The notes under the pieces: model-generated
What the model was told of the DNA's origin: nothing
Databases searched by the model: none
Seen by the model: only the letters and a program-made list of their open reading frames with translations
Shown here: one piece after another, positions 1 through 8,902 of the stretch
Layout of the letters: each line of letters begins with the position of its first letter
How positions within the stretch are numbered: position 1 is the first letter of the stretch
Source: Roseofilum acuticapitatum BLCC-M154
GTDB taxonomy: Bacteria > Cyanobacteriota > Cyanobacteriia > Cyanobacteriales > Desertifilaceae
Direction: 5' to 3'
Length of the DNA stretch: 64,000 nucleotides
Assembly (NCBI RefSeq): GCF_030068475.1
Contig: NZ_JAQOSP010000109.1
Span: 62,001-126,000 of the forward strand
Program-made: the position numbers and the translations under genes

Positions 1-421
1 AGGGATAACTTAAATCTAAACTCGGTTGTGCATTCTGAAAGGTGGAGAAATCCTGAAGTAAACTGGATAAAAAGGCGCTGGTTTCTAAGTTTTTTGCCCT
101 TAAGCTCAATTGCAGTTGCTCTAGGAGTGCTTGTCTAATGGCTCGAATTTTATCGGGAAATTCGGCAGCGCAGGAGTCACTGAAGTTGACGGTAGCAGCA
201 CGAACGCGCCAATCTACCCCTAAGATAGGATCGGTGAGGTTTTGCTGGGCTATCTGATGGGCGATCGCCTCTATGTTAACCAATAATCGCTCAGAATCAT
301 CGGAAACTCGAAATAAATGGGGCTGATTGGCGATCGCCTGTACAATGCGATCGAGGATGTCTCTATAATCCACCCTGGGGAGATTATCATTGGCTTGTCG
401 TAAGGAACTAACCATAGTCAT
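1..421 (-). CDS. Hypothetical protein, N-terminal part (cut by window edge)
   Basis: An open frame reads from an ATG at 421 on the minus strand to base 1 without a stop, giving 140 residues of a longer protein. A second in-frame ATG at 415 is an alternative start, and an in-frame stop lies about 40 bases upstream of the first. The protein starts MTMVSSLRQANDNL, is mainly helical and polar, and has no signal peptide or membrane segment. Its HIP1 sites and codon use match the neighbours. I do not recognise the family. It is divergent from the DUF29 gene, with about 110 bases between the starts. Confidence 0.6.
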   Translation of the reverse strand, partial: MTMVSSLRQANDNLPRVDYRDILDRIVQAIANQPHLFRVSDDSERLLVNIEAIAHQIAQQNLTDPILGVDWRVRAATVNFSDSCAAEFPDKIRAIRQALLEQLQLSLRAKNLETSAFLSSLLQDFSTFQNAQPSLDLSYP

Positions 422-533
422 TAAAGCTACCGTCAATTCAAGTATACGATCGCCCCGTCCCCCTTACAAGTCATAATCAGCACTTGAAAGGAATCTGCTA
501 TACTATCACTGATGGAGAGATGAGGCGAAGAGA

Positions 534-977
534 ATGGAAAATCGTCTTTATGAAACCGATTTTTATGGTTGGCTGATGCAGCAATCTCACGTATTAAAAA
601 CCGGCGAATTCCAACAATTAGATATTGCCAATCTTGTTGAGGAACTGCAATCTTTGGGTAAACAGCAGCGTCAAGAACTCAGAAATCGTTTAGGCGTGTT
701 ATTGGGACATTTTTTAAAGTGGCAATTTCAGCCCGAAAAACGCAGTAAAAGCTGGCGAGCAACCATTCGAGAACAGCGCCGGGAAATTGTGCGCCTGATG
801 AAAGAAAATCCCAGCCTAAAACCCTATCTTGAAGAAGCAATGCTCTATGGTTATCAGTCGGGATTAGATTTAGTCGTGCGCGAAACCCCTTTAGATTATC
901 CCGATTTACCCGAAGATTGTATCTATAGTTTTGAACAAGTCGGCGATGCCAATTTTCCCGAAATCTTGCATGATTAG
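534..977 (+). CDS. DUF29 domain-containing protein
   Basis: A 147-residue protein of the DUF29 family, common and often multi-copy in cyanobacteria and of unknown function. Family features are visible: the N-terminal YETDFYGWLMQQ stretch, the DIANLVEELQSLGKQQRQEL segment and the LLGHFLKWQFQPEKR segment, with the usual aromatic and charged pattern, and length is normal. It is soluble, with no signal peptide. A purine-rich GATGAGGCGAAGAG precedes the ATG. It stands alone and converges on the TPR gene. DUF29 genes often lie in accessory regions, but nothing here links it to a mobile element. Confidence 0.85.
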   Translation: MENRLYETDFYGWLMQQSHVLKTGEFQQLDIANLVEELQSLGKQQRQELRNRLGVLLGHFLKWQFQPEKRSKSWRATIREQRREIVRLMKENPSLKPYLEEAMLYGYQSGLDLVVRETPLDYPDLPEDCIYSFEQVGDANFPEILHD

Positions 978-1004
978 AACTAACTCGCCCCCAAACCAGA
1001 CCCA

Positions 1005-1034
1005 TTTTTAATTTTTAATTTTTAATTTTTAATT
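1005..1034. repeat. Heptanucleotide tandem repeat (TTTTTAA type)
   Basis: About four copies of a TTTTTAA heptamer. On the minus strand it supplies the last codons (Ile-Lys-Asn) and the stop of the TPR gene. The same heptamer in the same gene-relative orientation ends glyQ at 59434-59465. Short tandem heptamers of this kind (STRRs) are known in cyanobacteria. Confidence 0.85.
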
Positions 1035-1950
1035 GATATAACTCTCGCGCTCGTTGTAATAATTGAGCCGCCATCATTGCCCACTGTTGATGCCCATCGG
1101 CTTCATATAATTCCTGGGCAAAGGCTAAGACGCGCTGTGCTTCTTGATAGTTCTGTTTTTGCATAAATACTAACCCTGCGCCATAATAGGCGTTGCCATA
1201 ATTGGGATCGACTTCGGCAGCCTTTCGGAAGGAATTCAGGGCTTCATCTAATTGCCCTTGTTGTAATAAAATGGAGCCGATCGCATAATAAGCTTGGGAA
1301 TACTCTGGATTTTTCTCCACTGCCTGGCGCAACATCTCCATCGCTGGAGTTAATTGCCCCTGTTCCTGATAAATCAAACCCAAATAATAATAAGGCTCTG
1401 GAGCAGTGGGAGAAAACAGAATGGCTTGCTTAAATGAGGCGATCGCCGCTTCCCCATTTCCCTGTAACTTTTGTACCAATCCCAGATTATAGTGCCCTAC
1501 CCCCAACTTCGGATCGAGCTGGATCGCCATTTGCAGATAGTCCTGAGCCTGTTGCAGATTACTCCCCTCCAACAGTGCTGCCCCTAAATTCGCGTAGGCG
1601 ATCGCAAAATTCGGATCGATCTGAATCGCTTGATGAAAAGCACTCGCCGCCCCCTGAAGATCCCCCATCTGTCGCAGAGCTAGACCTAAATTATACTGAG
1701 CCGGAGCCAAATTTGGGCCCAACCGCGTTGCCTCTCGAAAGGCAGCGATCGCCCGTTCCACCTCCCCCCCTTGAATCAATTGCAACCCTTGATTCAGATA
1801 CTCCACTGCCTGAGCATTAACCTCAACCTGAGCCAACTTCACCCCATCAAACCCTTGTACCGCGCTACCAGAGAACGGCATCGCGATCGCCGCAGCACAG
1901 CAAAAACCAAACCACCACCGACTACCAAAACCCATGTTCATCACTATCAT
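1015..1950 (-). CDS. Secreted tetratricopeptide repeat protein
   Basis: A 311-residue protein with an N-terminal signal sequence (hydrophobic FGFCCAAAIAMPF, then a likely SA cleavage site near residue 30). About seven consecutive 34-residue TPR units follow from residue 45 to 285, with the usual pattern (A-YNLG-A, A-AFHQAIQIDPN and similar). It should be a periplasmic or thylakoid-lumen scaffold; no catalytic domain is present, so the partner is unknown. The ATG at 1950 is the first of three close Met codons (1950, 1941, 1935). Its stop codon and the last residues IKN are encoded by the heptamer repeat, so its C-terminus may have been reshaped by repeat expansion. Confidence 0.85.
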   Translation of the reverse strand: MIVMNMGFGSRWWFGFCCAAAIAMPFSGSAVQGFDGVKLAQVEVNAQAVEYLNQGLQLIQGGEVERAIAAFREATRLGPNLAPAQYNLGLALRQMGDLQGAASAFHQAIQIDPNFAIAYANLGAALLEGSNLQQAQDYLQMAIQLDPKLGVGHYNLGLVQKLQGNGEAAIASFKQAILFSPTAPEPYYYLGLIYQEQGQLTPAMEMLRQAVEKNPEYSQAYYAIGSILLQQGQLDEALNSFRKAAEVDPNYGNAYYGAGLVFMQKQNYQEAQRVLAFAQELYEADGHQQWAMMAAQLLQRARELYQLKIKN

Positions 1951-1956
1951 TGTTAA

Positions 1957-2406
1957 TTATGAATTGATCCTCTGTGCCACTTGCCGCAGCCGGCCCAATT
2001 GTGCTTTCATATCCTCTTGAGTCCAACCCGCCGCAAACCGATTAAACCCAAATGCAATCAAAGGATTAGCAATCTCAAACTCAAAGCGGTTTACCAGACG
2101 AGTTCCAGACTCTATAGGTTGGCATTCCCAGCGATCGCACCCTTGAAAAAAACCCTCAAACTGCCACACCACTAACCCCGGTTGCCGCTCAATCACCCGA
2201 CTCCTGAGCGTCGGTTGTATCACCGGAATTTTAATCATAAACCGGGATTGACTCCCCACTTCCGTACTCCACACCCCCACCGGTTGACACTCCAACATCG
2301 GATTGAGCCATTGGTGCATCAAATCCAACTCAGTAAAACATCGCTCCACAGTTGTGGCATTAGCTTTAATCTCAATCGATTGCTCAAAAACTTGGCGAGA
2401 AGACAT
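1957..2406 (-). CDS. SRPBCC family protein
   Basis: A 149-residue protein of the SRPBCC (START/Bet v1-like) fold, which forms a hydrophobic ligand-binding cup. Supporting features are the N-terminal strand with FEQSIEIKANATTVERCFTE, the central VIERQPGLVVWQFEG strands, the GTRLVNRFEFE strand and the C-terminal helix QEDMKAQLGRLRQVA. Ligand and pathway are not predictable. The ATG at 2406 is chosen over an upstream in-frame TTG. It lies 6 bases upstream of the TPR gene on the same strand, so the two are probably co-transcribed. Confidence 0.8.
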   Translation of the reverse strand: MSSRQVFEQSIEIKANATTVERCFTELDLMHQWLNPMLECQPVGVWSTEVGSQSRFMIKIPVIQPTLRSRVIERQPGLVVWQFEGFFQGCDRWECQPIESGTRLVNRFEFEIANPLIAFGFNRFAAGWTQEDMKAQLGRLRQVAQRINS

Positions 2407-2535
2407 TTTCAAAGAACCGGGAAATAAGATGAATTGCTCGTTCTGTATTTTAGGATGTGATAAACTAATTTGAAAACAATCCTCTCCCTCAAAGTAGAGG
2501 TAACTCCATTATTAATTGTTACTTGTTAATTGCCC

Positions 2536-3828
2536 ATGGCTTCCCCCACATTAGTCGAACTCGCCCAGAAAACTCGGCAAGGAGCGCGTCAGTTAGCTGC
2601 CCTCACTACAGCACAGAAAAATCAGGCTATTGAGGCGATCGCCCAATCCCTAGAGCAGGCTGCACCCGAAATTATAGCCGCCAACCAAGCTGACTGCGAT
2701 GCTGCAACCGCCGCAGGTATTGCCAAACCCCTCTATCATCGCCTGAAACTGGATGAAACTAAGCTAAACGCCAATATTGCTGGGGTGCGAGATGTCCAAA
2801 AGTTACCCGATCCCGTGGGAACCGTGCAAATCCATCGGGAATTAGATCAAGGCTTAGTGCTGAAGCGGATCAGTTGTCCGTTAGGGGTTTTGGGTGTAAT
2901 TTTTGAAGCCAGACCAGAAGCGGCGATCCAGATTTCTACCCTAGCGATTAAGTCAGGTAATGGGGTCATTCTTAAGGGTGGAAAGGAAGCCATTCACTCC
3001 TGTGAAGCCATTGTCAAAGCCATTCGTCAAGGCTTATCGCAAACTGCCGTTAGTCCAGATGTGGTACAACTTTTAACCACCCGCGAGGAAACCGTAGCCC
3101 TGTTAAAGTTAGATCGATATGTAGATCTGATTATTCCTAGGGGTTCCAACTCTTTTGTCAGATTTGTGCAGGAAAACACCAACATTCCCGTATTGGGTCA
3201 TGCCGATGGCATTTGTCACCTGTATCTCGATGAATCTGCGGATCGAGAAAAGGCGATCGCCATTACCGTAGACGCAAAAACCCAATATCCCGCCGCCTGT
3301 AACGCCATCGAAACCCTCTTAGTCCATCAATCTTGCGCTCCCCAGATCTTGCCCCCCGTTGCCCAAGCGCTACAAGAAAAAGGCGTAAAATTACTGGGAG
3401 ACCCTGCAACCGTAGAATTATTAGGGATTGCCCCAGCCACAGAAGCCGACTGGTCTACAGAATACAGCGATCTGATTTTAGCCATTAAGCAAGTCGAAAG
3501 CCTAGAGGAAGCTATGGATCATATTAACACATACGGATCTAAGCATACGGATGCGATCGTCACGGAAAACCCCCAAGCCGCCCAACTCTTCCTGAATCAA
3601 GTCGATGCGGCAGGCGTGTATCATAACTGCTCCACCCGCTTTGCCGATGGCTTCCGCTACGGATTTGGCGCAGAAGTCGGCATCAGTACCCAACAAATGC
3701 CCCCACGCGGCCCTGTAGGATTAGAAGGATTAATCACCTACAAATATCAAGTCACCGGAAACGGTCATATTGCCGCCACCTACTCCGGAACCCATGCCAA
3801 ACCCTTCACCCACAGAGATATGGGATAG
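2536..3828 (+). CDS. proA: Glutamate-5-semialdehyde dehydrogenase (gamma-glutamyl phosphate reductase)
   Basis: ProA, 430 residues, reduces gamma-glutamyl phosphate to glutamate-5-semialdehyde with NADPH, the second step of proline synthesis in the cytosol. It has the ALDH-superfamily fold with family hallmarks: [41 protein letters not shown], the catalytic cysteine in [16 protein letters not shown], and C-terminal [14 protein letters not shown]. Length is standard. The ATG at 2536 is preferred to a TTG two codons upstream. proB is not adjacent. The proline-degrading PutA is encoded at 31.3 kb. Confidence 0.97.
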   Translation: MASPTLVELAQKTRQGARQLAALTTAQKNQAIEAIAQSLEQAAPEIIAANQADCDAATAAGIAKPLYHRLKLDETKLNANIAGVRDVQKLPDPVGTVQIHRELDQGLVLKRISCPLGVLGVIFEARPEAAIQISTLAIKSGNGVILKGGKEAIHSCEAIVKAIRQGLSQTAVSPDVVQLLTTREETVALLKLDRYVDLIIPRGSNSFVRFVQENTNIPVLGHADGICHLYLDESADREKAIAITVDAKTQYPAACNAIETLLVHQSCAPQILPPVAQALQEKGVKLLGDPATVELLGIAPATEADWSTEYSDLILAIKQVESLEEAMDHINTYGSKHTDAIVTENPQAAQLFLNQVDAAGVYHNCSTRFADGFRYGFGAEVGISTQQMPPRGPVGLEGLITYKYQVTGNGHIAATYSGTHAKPFTHRDMG

Positions 3829-3904
3829 GGAGACGCACAGACGACGCGGCGATTATTTCCCATTCCCCCATTCCCCAATTCCCCCACTCCCCCATTCCCC
3901 AACC

Positions 3905-4741
3905 ATGACCCAATCGATTCAACCCCCCGAAGAAACCCTAATCCCTGACTCCTTGGGGACTAAATCTAAATTTTCCTTTTCCTGGCAAATTGGGTTTACC
4001 CTGGTCATGTTTGGGTTTATGTATCTGCCCATTGCCGTCTTAGCCTTATATAGCTTTAACCAATCTGCCTATAGTGCCAATTGGCAAGGCTTTACCTTCG
4101 ATTGGTACATCAAACTGTTCTCGGATGGGAGAATTTTGTCCTCTCTGCAAAATAGTTTAACTGTCGCCTTTTGTGCCGTGGGCGTTTCGGCAGTTTTAGG
4201 CACATTGATGGCAGTGGGATTAGCTAAGTATAAATTTCGGGGTAAATCCCTGTATCTGGGAGTATCTTATTTACCTCTGATTATTCCTGATATTGCGATC
4301 GCCGTTGCCACCCTTGTCTTCCTTGCCGTCTTTGCCATTCCCCTCAGTCTCTGGACGATTGTCGCTGCCCATATCGTCTTTTGCCTCGCCTATATTGCCC
4401 TCGTCGTCTCCACCCGACTCGCCGATTTAGACCCACACCTCGAAGAAGCCGCCCTAGACTTAGGGGCAACCCCTTTTAACGCCTTTATACAAGTCCTATT
4501 ACCCCAATTATTACCCGGTATTGTCTCCGGTTGCCTCCTCGCCTTTGTCCTCAGTATGGATGATTTCCTGATCGCCAGTTTCACGGCAGGCAGTGGCTTT
4601 AATACCTTGCCTATGGAGATCTTTAGCCGCATCAGAACCGGCGTAAAACCCGATATTAATGCCCTCAGTGTAATTCTAATTGTGATGTCTGGATTAGTCG
4701 CATTTCTAGGAGAATTTTGGCGCTATAAGAGTGAAAAGTGA
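3905..4741 (+). CDS. ABC transporter permease, PotC-like (spermidine/putrescine type)
   Basis: A 278-residue inner-membrane permease of the binding-protein-dependent type with about six membrane segments. The EAA loop that contacts the ATPase is clear: EEAALDLGATPFNAFIQVLLP followed by LLPGI. The closest familiar family is PotC, the second permease of polyamine importers. The ATG at 3905 is chosen because the upstream open frame runs through a low-complexity CCCCATTCCCC tract (3850-3903) that cannot be coding. No potA, potB or potD lies nearby, so its partners must be elsewhere. It follows proA with a 76-base gap. Confidence 0.85.
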   Translation: MTQSIQPPEETLIPDSLGTKSKFSFSWQIGFTLVMFGFMYLPIAVLALYSFNQSAYSANWQGFTFDWYIKLFSDGRILSSLQNSLTVAFCAVGVSAVLGTLMAVGLAKYKFRGKSLYLGVSYLPLIIPDIAIAVATLVFLAVFAIPLSLWTIVAAHIVFCLAYIALVVSTRLADLDPHLEEAALDLGATPFNAFIQVLLPQLLPGIVSGCLLAFVLSMDDFLIASFTAGSGFNTLPMEIFSRIRTGVKPDINALSVILIVMSGLVAFLGEFWRYKSEK

Positions 4742-4839
4742 TATAGCCTTTTCCTCTGCTATGCAATACAGCATCGATCCCCCTAAATCCCCCTCTTGGA
4801 AAGTGAATTTAACCCAAAATTGAATTCGGGGTTCTGTAG

Positions 4840-5057
4840 CCCCCGGTAGGGTGTGTTGCGGCATCGATAAATCATCGGTTTTGCGGATAAATATTAACCT
4901 AGCCGCAACGCACCGCCCCCACCAACAAACCCCATCAATAAATATGTGAATTTAACCAATAATCCAGATGGTGCGTTATGCGGAAATATCATTGGTTTGT
5001 AACCATTCGCATTTTCTAGCCGCATAACACACCCTACCCATTATGGTGTCGCCCCCT
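4840..5057. repeat. Palindromic repeat family A, single inverted copy
   Basis: This copy fills most of the 352-base gap 4742-5093. It has two stem-loops: one built on GGGTGTGTTGCGGC paired with GCCGCAACGCACC, the other on GGTGCGTTATGCGG paired with CCGCATAACACACCC, joined by an AT-rich linker. It is the reverse complement of the units at 27055-27697, with sequence drift. No coding capacity is seen. Bases 4742-4839 hold nothing recognisable. Confidence 0.85.
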
Positions 5058-5093
5058 ATCTCCCTATCCCCTAGTCAACCCGGCGATCGCCAT

Positions 5094-6449
5094 TTATCCT
5101 AACTTACCTTCCAATTCTTCTGGCATTTTAGGAATCCCGGCCGTCAGCACTTCGCACCCGGTTTCAGTCACTAAAATATCATCCTCAATGCGTATCCCAA
5201 TCCCCCGCCATTGCTGAGGCACTTCCGGTTGATCTTCTGCTGGTTTCACTAAGGGAGCAATATACAGGCCGGGTTCCACGGTTAACACTTGACCCGGTTG
5301 TAGCACTTGCCACTCTTCCTCATTTTGTTTATAGGCTCCCACATCATGGACATCCAGACCGAGCCAATGGCTAGTCCGATGCATGTAATAGGGCTTATAT
5401 TTATTTTCTTTAATCAGTTCTTCCGGTTCTCCCACTAAAAAGCCTAATTCGATCATGCCTTCGACTAGAACTTGAAGGGCAGTATCATGAACCGCATTAA
5501 AGGGGTTACCGGGTTTAATTTGGGCGATCGCCTGCCGTTGGCTCTCCAGGACTATCTCATAAATTACCCGTTGTTCCATACCATACTTGCCACCCACCGG
5601 ATAAGTACGGGTAATATCCCCATTATAATAGCCATAGGAACACCCGGCATCAATCAGGAGCAAATCCCCTGCTTCTAGGGCGCTGCTATTCTCAATGTAA
5701 TGGAGAATACAAGCATTAGCCCCAGAAGCCACAATAGACGGATAAGCCGGCCCCACCCCTCCCCGACGACGAAAGAGGCGCTCCATTTCCGCTTGAATTT
5801 CATACTCATAAATGCCCGGTTTAGCCATATCCCAGGCTAAATGATGGGCTTCTACAGAAATGGCGATCGCCTTACGCATCAGTGCCAATTCCGCCTCGCT
5901 CTTGACCAGGCGTAGCGGATGCAACAGGGTCATCGGGTCTTCTAAGGATGTGGGGCCAAAGCCTTTTTTCGGGTATTGTCTCAGTAAAGACTGCCACTGC
6001 TTCAAAATGGTCTGATTAAACCGTTCATCAATACCCAAGTGATAATATAGGCGATCGGCTTTCGCCAAATACTGAGGTAATTTTTCTGGCAACTCCCCAA
6101 TCGGATAGGCTTCGTCTGCACCATACAATGCTTTTGCATCCTCCACACCGATGCGGTATCCACTCCAAACTTCCTTTTCCCACTCCTTCGGTTGCACAAA
6201 CAAAACAAACCGGTGTTCCTCATGGTGAGGGGCTAAAACCGCCACCGCTTCCGGTTCATTAAACCCCGTCAGATAGAAAAAATCACTATCCTGGCGAAAC
6301 GGATACTCCACATCATGGTGCATGACGGCCAACGGAGCGCTGCGAAAAATGGCCGTACTCCCTGGCATTTGAGCCATTAATCTTTCCCGACGTTGACGAT
6401 ATTCATCTTGCAGTTGTACCGAAACGGCCTCGGAGAGGGATGATACCAC
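5094..6449 (-). CDS. pepP: Xaa-Pro aminopeptidase (aminopeptidase P family, M24B)
   Basis: A 451-residue metallopeptidase that removes an N-terminal residue preceding proline. The N-terminal creatinase-like domain (residues 1-170, with FRQDSDFFYLTGF) is followed by the pita-bread M24 domain. Metal ligands are visible in LLIDAGCSYGYYNGDITRTYPVGG (two Asp), in HRTSHWLGLDVHDVG (His), in VEPGLYI (Glu) and in GIGIRIEDDILVT (Glu). The GTG at 6449 is chosen because AAGGAGGT stands 9 bases before it; a longer upstream frame has no such site. It lies 87 bases downstream of nupC on the same strand, so nupC-pepP may be one unit for salvage of nucleosides and peptides. Confidence 0.92.
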   Translation of the reverse strand: MVSSLSEAVSVQLQDEYRQRRERLMAQMPGSTAIFRSAPLAVMHHDVEYPFRQDSDFFYLTGFNEPEAVAVLAPHHEEHRFVLFVQPKEWEKEVWSGYRIGVEDAKALYGADEAYPIGELPEKLPQYLAKADRLYYHLGIDERFNQTILKQWQSLLRQYPKKGFGPTSLEDPMTLLHPLRLVKSEAELALMRKAIAISVEAHHLAWDMAKPGIYEYEIQAEMERLFRRRGGVGPAYPSIVASGANACILHYIENSSALEAGDLLLIDAGCSYGYYNGDITRTYPVGGKYGMEQRVIYEIVLESQRQAIAQIKPGNPFNAVHDTALQVLVEGMIELGFLVGEPEELIKENKYKPYYMHRTSHWLGLDVHDVGAYKQNEEEWQVLQPGQVLTVEPGLYIAPLVKPAEDQPEVPQQWRGIGIRIEDDILVTETGCEVLTAGIPKMPEELEGKLG

Positions 6450-6536
6450 GCTAATTAGACCTCCTTTGATGACTAGGTTAAATATTAAGTCAATTTTCCA
6501 TGCATTTATCTTAATAGCGCTTCGGATCAAAGGGGG

Positions 6537-7946
6537 TTATCGTCCTAATGTAGCCGGATTACCGAAGTCAAAGAGTCCGGCGATACAACCGGTCATGAGG
6601 GTGGCGAGAGTGGCGGCCCAGAGGGCTTTGAAGCCGAGGGAAGAGACTTCGGAGCGCCGTTCGGGAATCAGGGAAGAGAGTCCACCAACAAAGATGCCAT
6701 AGGAGGCAAAGTGGGTAAAGCCACAGAGAACATAGCTGACGATGAGCATGGCGCGATCGCTAATGGCTCCAGTGCGGCTAAGATTAGCAAGACTAATATA
6801 GGGTGGCACATTGGTTTCAAAGACGCGACGACCGATAATCACGGAAGCTTGCCAAATCTCGTTAATATCTAGGGAAACTCCTGTGAGAATGGTCAAGGGG
6901 AAGAACAGGAAGCCCATAATATTTTGCAGGGTGACCACTTGAAAGACAGTACCGACTGGTGCAGGTAATCCGGATAAGCTATCAAATCCCATGTTAATTA
7001 GGGCGACTAAGCCCAAAATGGCGATAATGACCGCCGCAATACCCACAGCCATTTTCACCCCATCTAAGGCTCCCATAATCAGGCTGTCCATGGGATTAGG
7101 GCGTTTTTCCGGGTCTTCTTCCGGTTCTTCGGGAATTTTGCCCAGGGTTTCCGGTGTTCCGGTTTCGGGAACCAGGATTTTGGCAATTACGAAGCAAGCA
7201 GGAATGGTCATAATGGAAGCGGAGACCAAATGACCGGCAATGGAGGGAAAGACGGGGCGCAAAAATCCGGCATAGAGTCCGAGGACAGAGGAAGCGATGG
7301 AGCCAAAGCAACTGGTGAGAATGGCACAGATTTCGCTACGGGTCATTTTAGCGAGGAAGGGTTTAACGGCGATCGCCGATTCAATACCCACAAAAATATT
7401 AGCGGCTCCTGATAGGGACTCTGCCCCGCTAATTTTCATCGTTTTCTGGAAAATTTGGGCGAAGACCTTCACAATCGGTTGAATAATATTCAATCGATAG
7501 AGCAGAGCCACTAAAGCGGAAAAGAAGACCACTTGCGGTAGAGAGCGAAAGGCGAAGATATAGCCCGGATTGAGATTATCCGAACCTAGGGTATCTCCAG
7601 GAACGGCTACATAGGGTTGACCCACTGCCCGCATGATCCACCGTCCGGCTGGCCCCGGGCCAACCACCCGGTTGGGATCGGGCACAAAGGCGGACGTATC
7701 CCCCCCAAATAGGAAGCGAGCGCCCGCTTCTGAAGCGTCTAAGAGGGCATTGAGCAGATTATTGAGTTGGGCAATGAGGTCGCGGGTAGGGAGGACGAAA
7801 ACGAGCAGTCCAATAATCAGTTGTAGACTAATCCCAAAGATAATGGTTTTCCAGGGAACCACTTTCCGGTCTTCGGAACCCACCCAAGCGATCAGACATA
7901 AGACGACGATTCCGAGGGCGGAGATTAGGTTTAAGATGGGGTTCAT
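6537..7946 (-). CDS. Concentrative nucleoside transporter (NupC/CNT family)
   Basis: A 469-residue inner-membrane transporter that imports nucleosides with H+ or Na+. It has the CNT order: N-terminal helices, then the Na+/nucleoside core with GAESLSGAANIFVGIESAIAVKP, the gate segment with LTSCFGSIASSVLGLYAGFL, and the nucleoside-binding segment with NEIWQASVIIGRRVFETN and SYVLCGFTHFASYGI. Hydrophobic segments are spread over the whole length. A cytoplasmic linker rich in Pro and Glu (PEEPEEDPEKRPNP) splits the middle. The ATG at 7946 is the first Met. Substrate preference cannot be read from the sequence. Confidence 0.92.
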   Translation of the reverse strand: MNPILNLISALGIVVLCLIAWVGSEDRKVVPWKTIIFGISLQLIIGLLVFVLPTRDLIAQLNNLLNALLDASEAGARFLFGGDTSAFVPDPNRVVGPGPAGRWIMRAVGQPYVAVPGDTLGSDNLNPGYIFAFRSLPQVVFFSALVALLYRLNIIQPIVKVFAQIFQKTMKISGAESLSGAANIFVGIESAIAVKPFLAKMTRSEICAILTSCFGSIASSVLGLYAGFLRPVFPSIAGHLVSASIMTIPACFVIAKILVPETGTPETLGKIPEEPEEDPEKRPNPMDSLIMGALDGVKMAVGIAAVIIAILGLVALINMGFDSLSGLPAPVGTVFQVVTLQNIMGFLFFPLTILTGVSLDINEIWQASVIIGRRVFETNVPPYISLANLSRTGAISDRAMLIVSYVLCGFTHFASYGIFVGGLSSLIPERRSEVSSLGFKALWAATLATLMTGCIAGLFDFGNPATLGR

Positions 7947-8129
7947 GGGCAGAGTGCTTCCTTACAGTAGCCAGCCAATCCGGTGAGTTCACACCAATTT
8001 GACTATTATCAGACTCTGGAATTAGACCGATGTCAAGTCCAGAATGGCCCTAATCGATGAAAAATTGAGGTTAAGGGGTTTAAGCTTAGGATATAAGCAC
8101 TCCGTTGGTTTAGGGAGAATTTGAGGTTT

Positions 8130-8414
8130 ATGGAAGCGTTTGAGATTAATCCACCGGCTTGGACAGAGCAGGCGACCCATGCGTTTAAGTTTTGTTGTCC
8201 TCGTTGTGCGGCGACTTCTAGGGAAGCCGAGCGGGTTTGGTTAAATCGGCGATCGCCTGTTTATACGGAAGGTCATCGCCGCAAATGGCAAGAGTTCTAT
8301 CTCTGTGAATGTGGGCAAGCTTGGTGGGGTTGGAGCGATGAACGACCGCCTTCAGAGTTAGCAGGGGGCGATCGTCCTCAACCCGAACCGCCTAATCCGT
8401 TTGAGGGATTTTAG
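8130..8414 (+). CDS. Conserved cyanobacterial hypothetical protein with Cys pairs
   Basis: A 94-residue soluble protein with CCPRC near residue 23 and CEC near residue 63, a spacing that could bind zinc, and an aromatic CGQAWWGWSDERPP stretch. The C-terminus is Pro-rich. The ATG at 8130 (MEAFEINPPAW) is preferred over an upstream TTG three codons before. It converges on ndhM, with 10 bases between the stops. I recognise it only as a small conserved type; the function is unknown. Confidence 0.75.
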   Translation: MEAFEINPPAWTEQATHAFKFCCPRCAATSREAERVWLNRRSPVYTEGHRRKWQEFYLCECGQAWWGWSDERPPSELAGGDRPQPEPPNPFEGF

Positions 8415-8424
8415 GTCGGGAGGA

Positions 8425-8763
8425 TTATTGATCGACGGCGACTTGGGGCAAACCCATGCTGTAATTGACTGCCCGGCTTTCCAGGTTATAGCTGAGTTCT
8501 CCTTTCTGAAGGAGCGATCGGACAAAATGCTCCAAATCCGAGCCAATCCGACGCAGATTATACTCCGTCAAATCCTGGCCCTCATAAGCCGCCACCAACT
8601 CCTCAAATTTCCCATAGACCGCTTTCAGCGCCGAATCTGTCCAATTCAACTCATTATCCGGATCGACATCCAGAGTCAGCATATTTTCAGAAGGATTCAG
8701 TTCCTCCTTCTCAATAACAGCCGTAAAAATGCGGATATGGCGGGTCGTAGACTTCAGTAGCAT
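8425..8763 (-). CDS. ndhM: NAD(P)H-quinone oxidoreductase subunit M
   Basis: NdhM, 112 residues, is an oxygenic-photosynthesis-specific subunit of the thylakoid NDH-1 complex, which accepts electrons from ferredoxin and passes them to plastoquinone in respiration and cyclic electron flow. The family signature is plain: MLLKSTTRHIRIFTA at the start, LTLDVDPDNELNW in the middle, then YNLRRIGSDLEHFVRSLLQ and a terminal SRAVNYSMGLPQV. The ATG at 8763 is chosen because the homologous proteins start MLLKSTTRH; a longer upstream frame is not supported. Confidence 0.95.
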   Translation of the reverse strand: MLLKSTTRHIRIFTAVIEKEELNPSENMLTLDVDPDNELNWTDSALKAVYGKFEELVAAYEGQDLTEYNLRRIGSDLEHFVRSLLQKGELSYNLESRAVNYSMGLPQVAVDQ

Positions 8764-8902
8764 ATAATAGTCAATAAAAAAACAGCCTACAGGTATTCTG
8801 TCATTGCTCGGCAACGGACGCAATCTCTAAGCTATCTTAGGCAAGGGTGCAATTGTATTGATCTCCCAAACCCAATAACGCAGAGTCGTTTCCGCTTCCC
8901 TC

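Noticed and set aside
3770-3904. N-terminal extension of the PotC-like permease
   Set aside because: It reads through the proA end and a CCCCATTCCCC low-complexity tract; the family start is at 3905.
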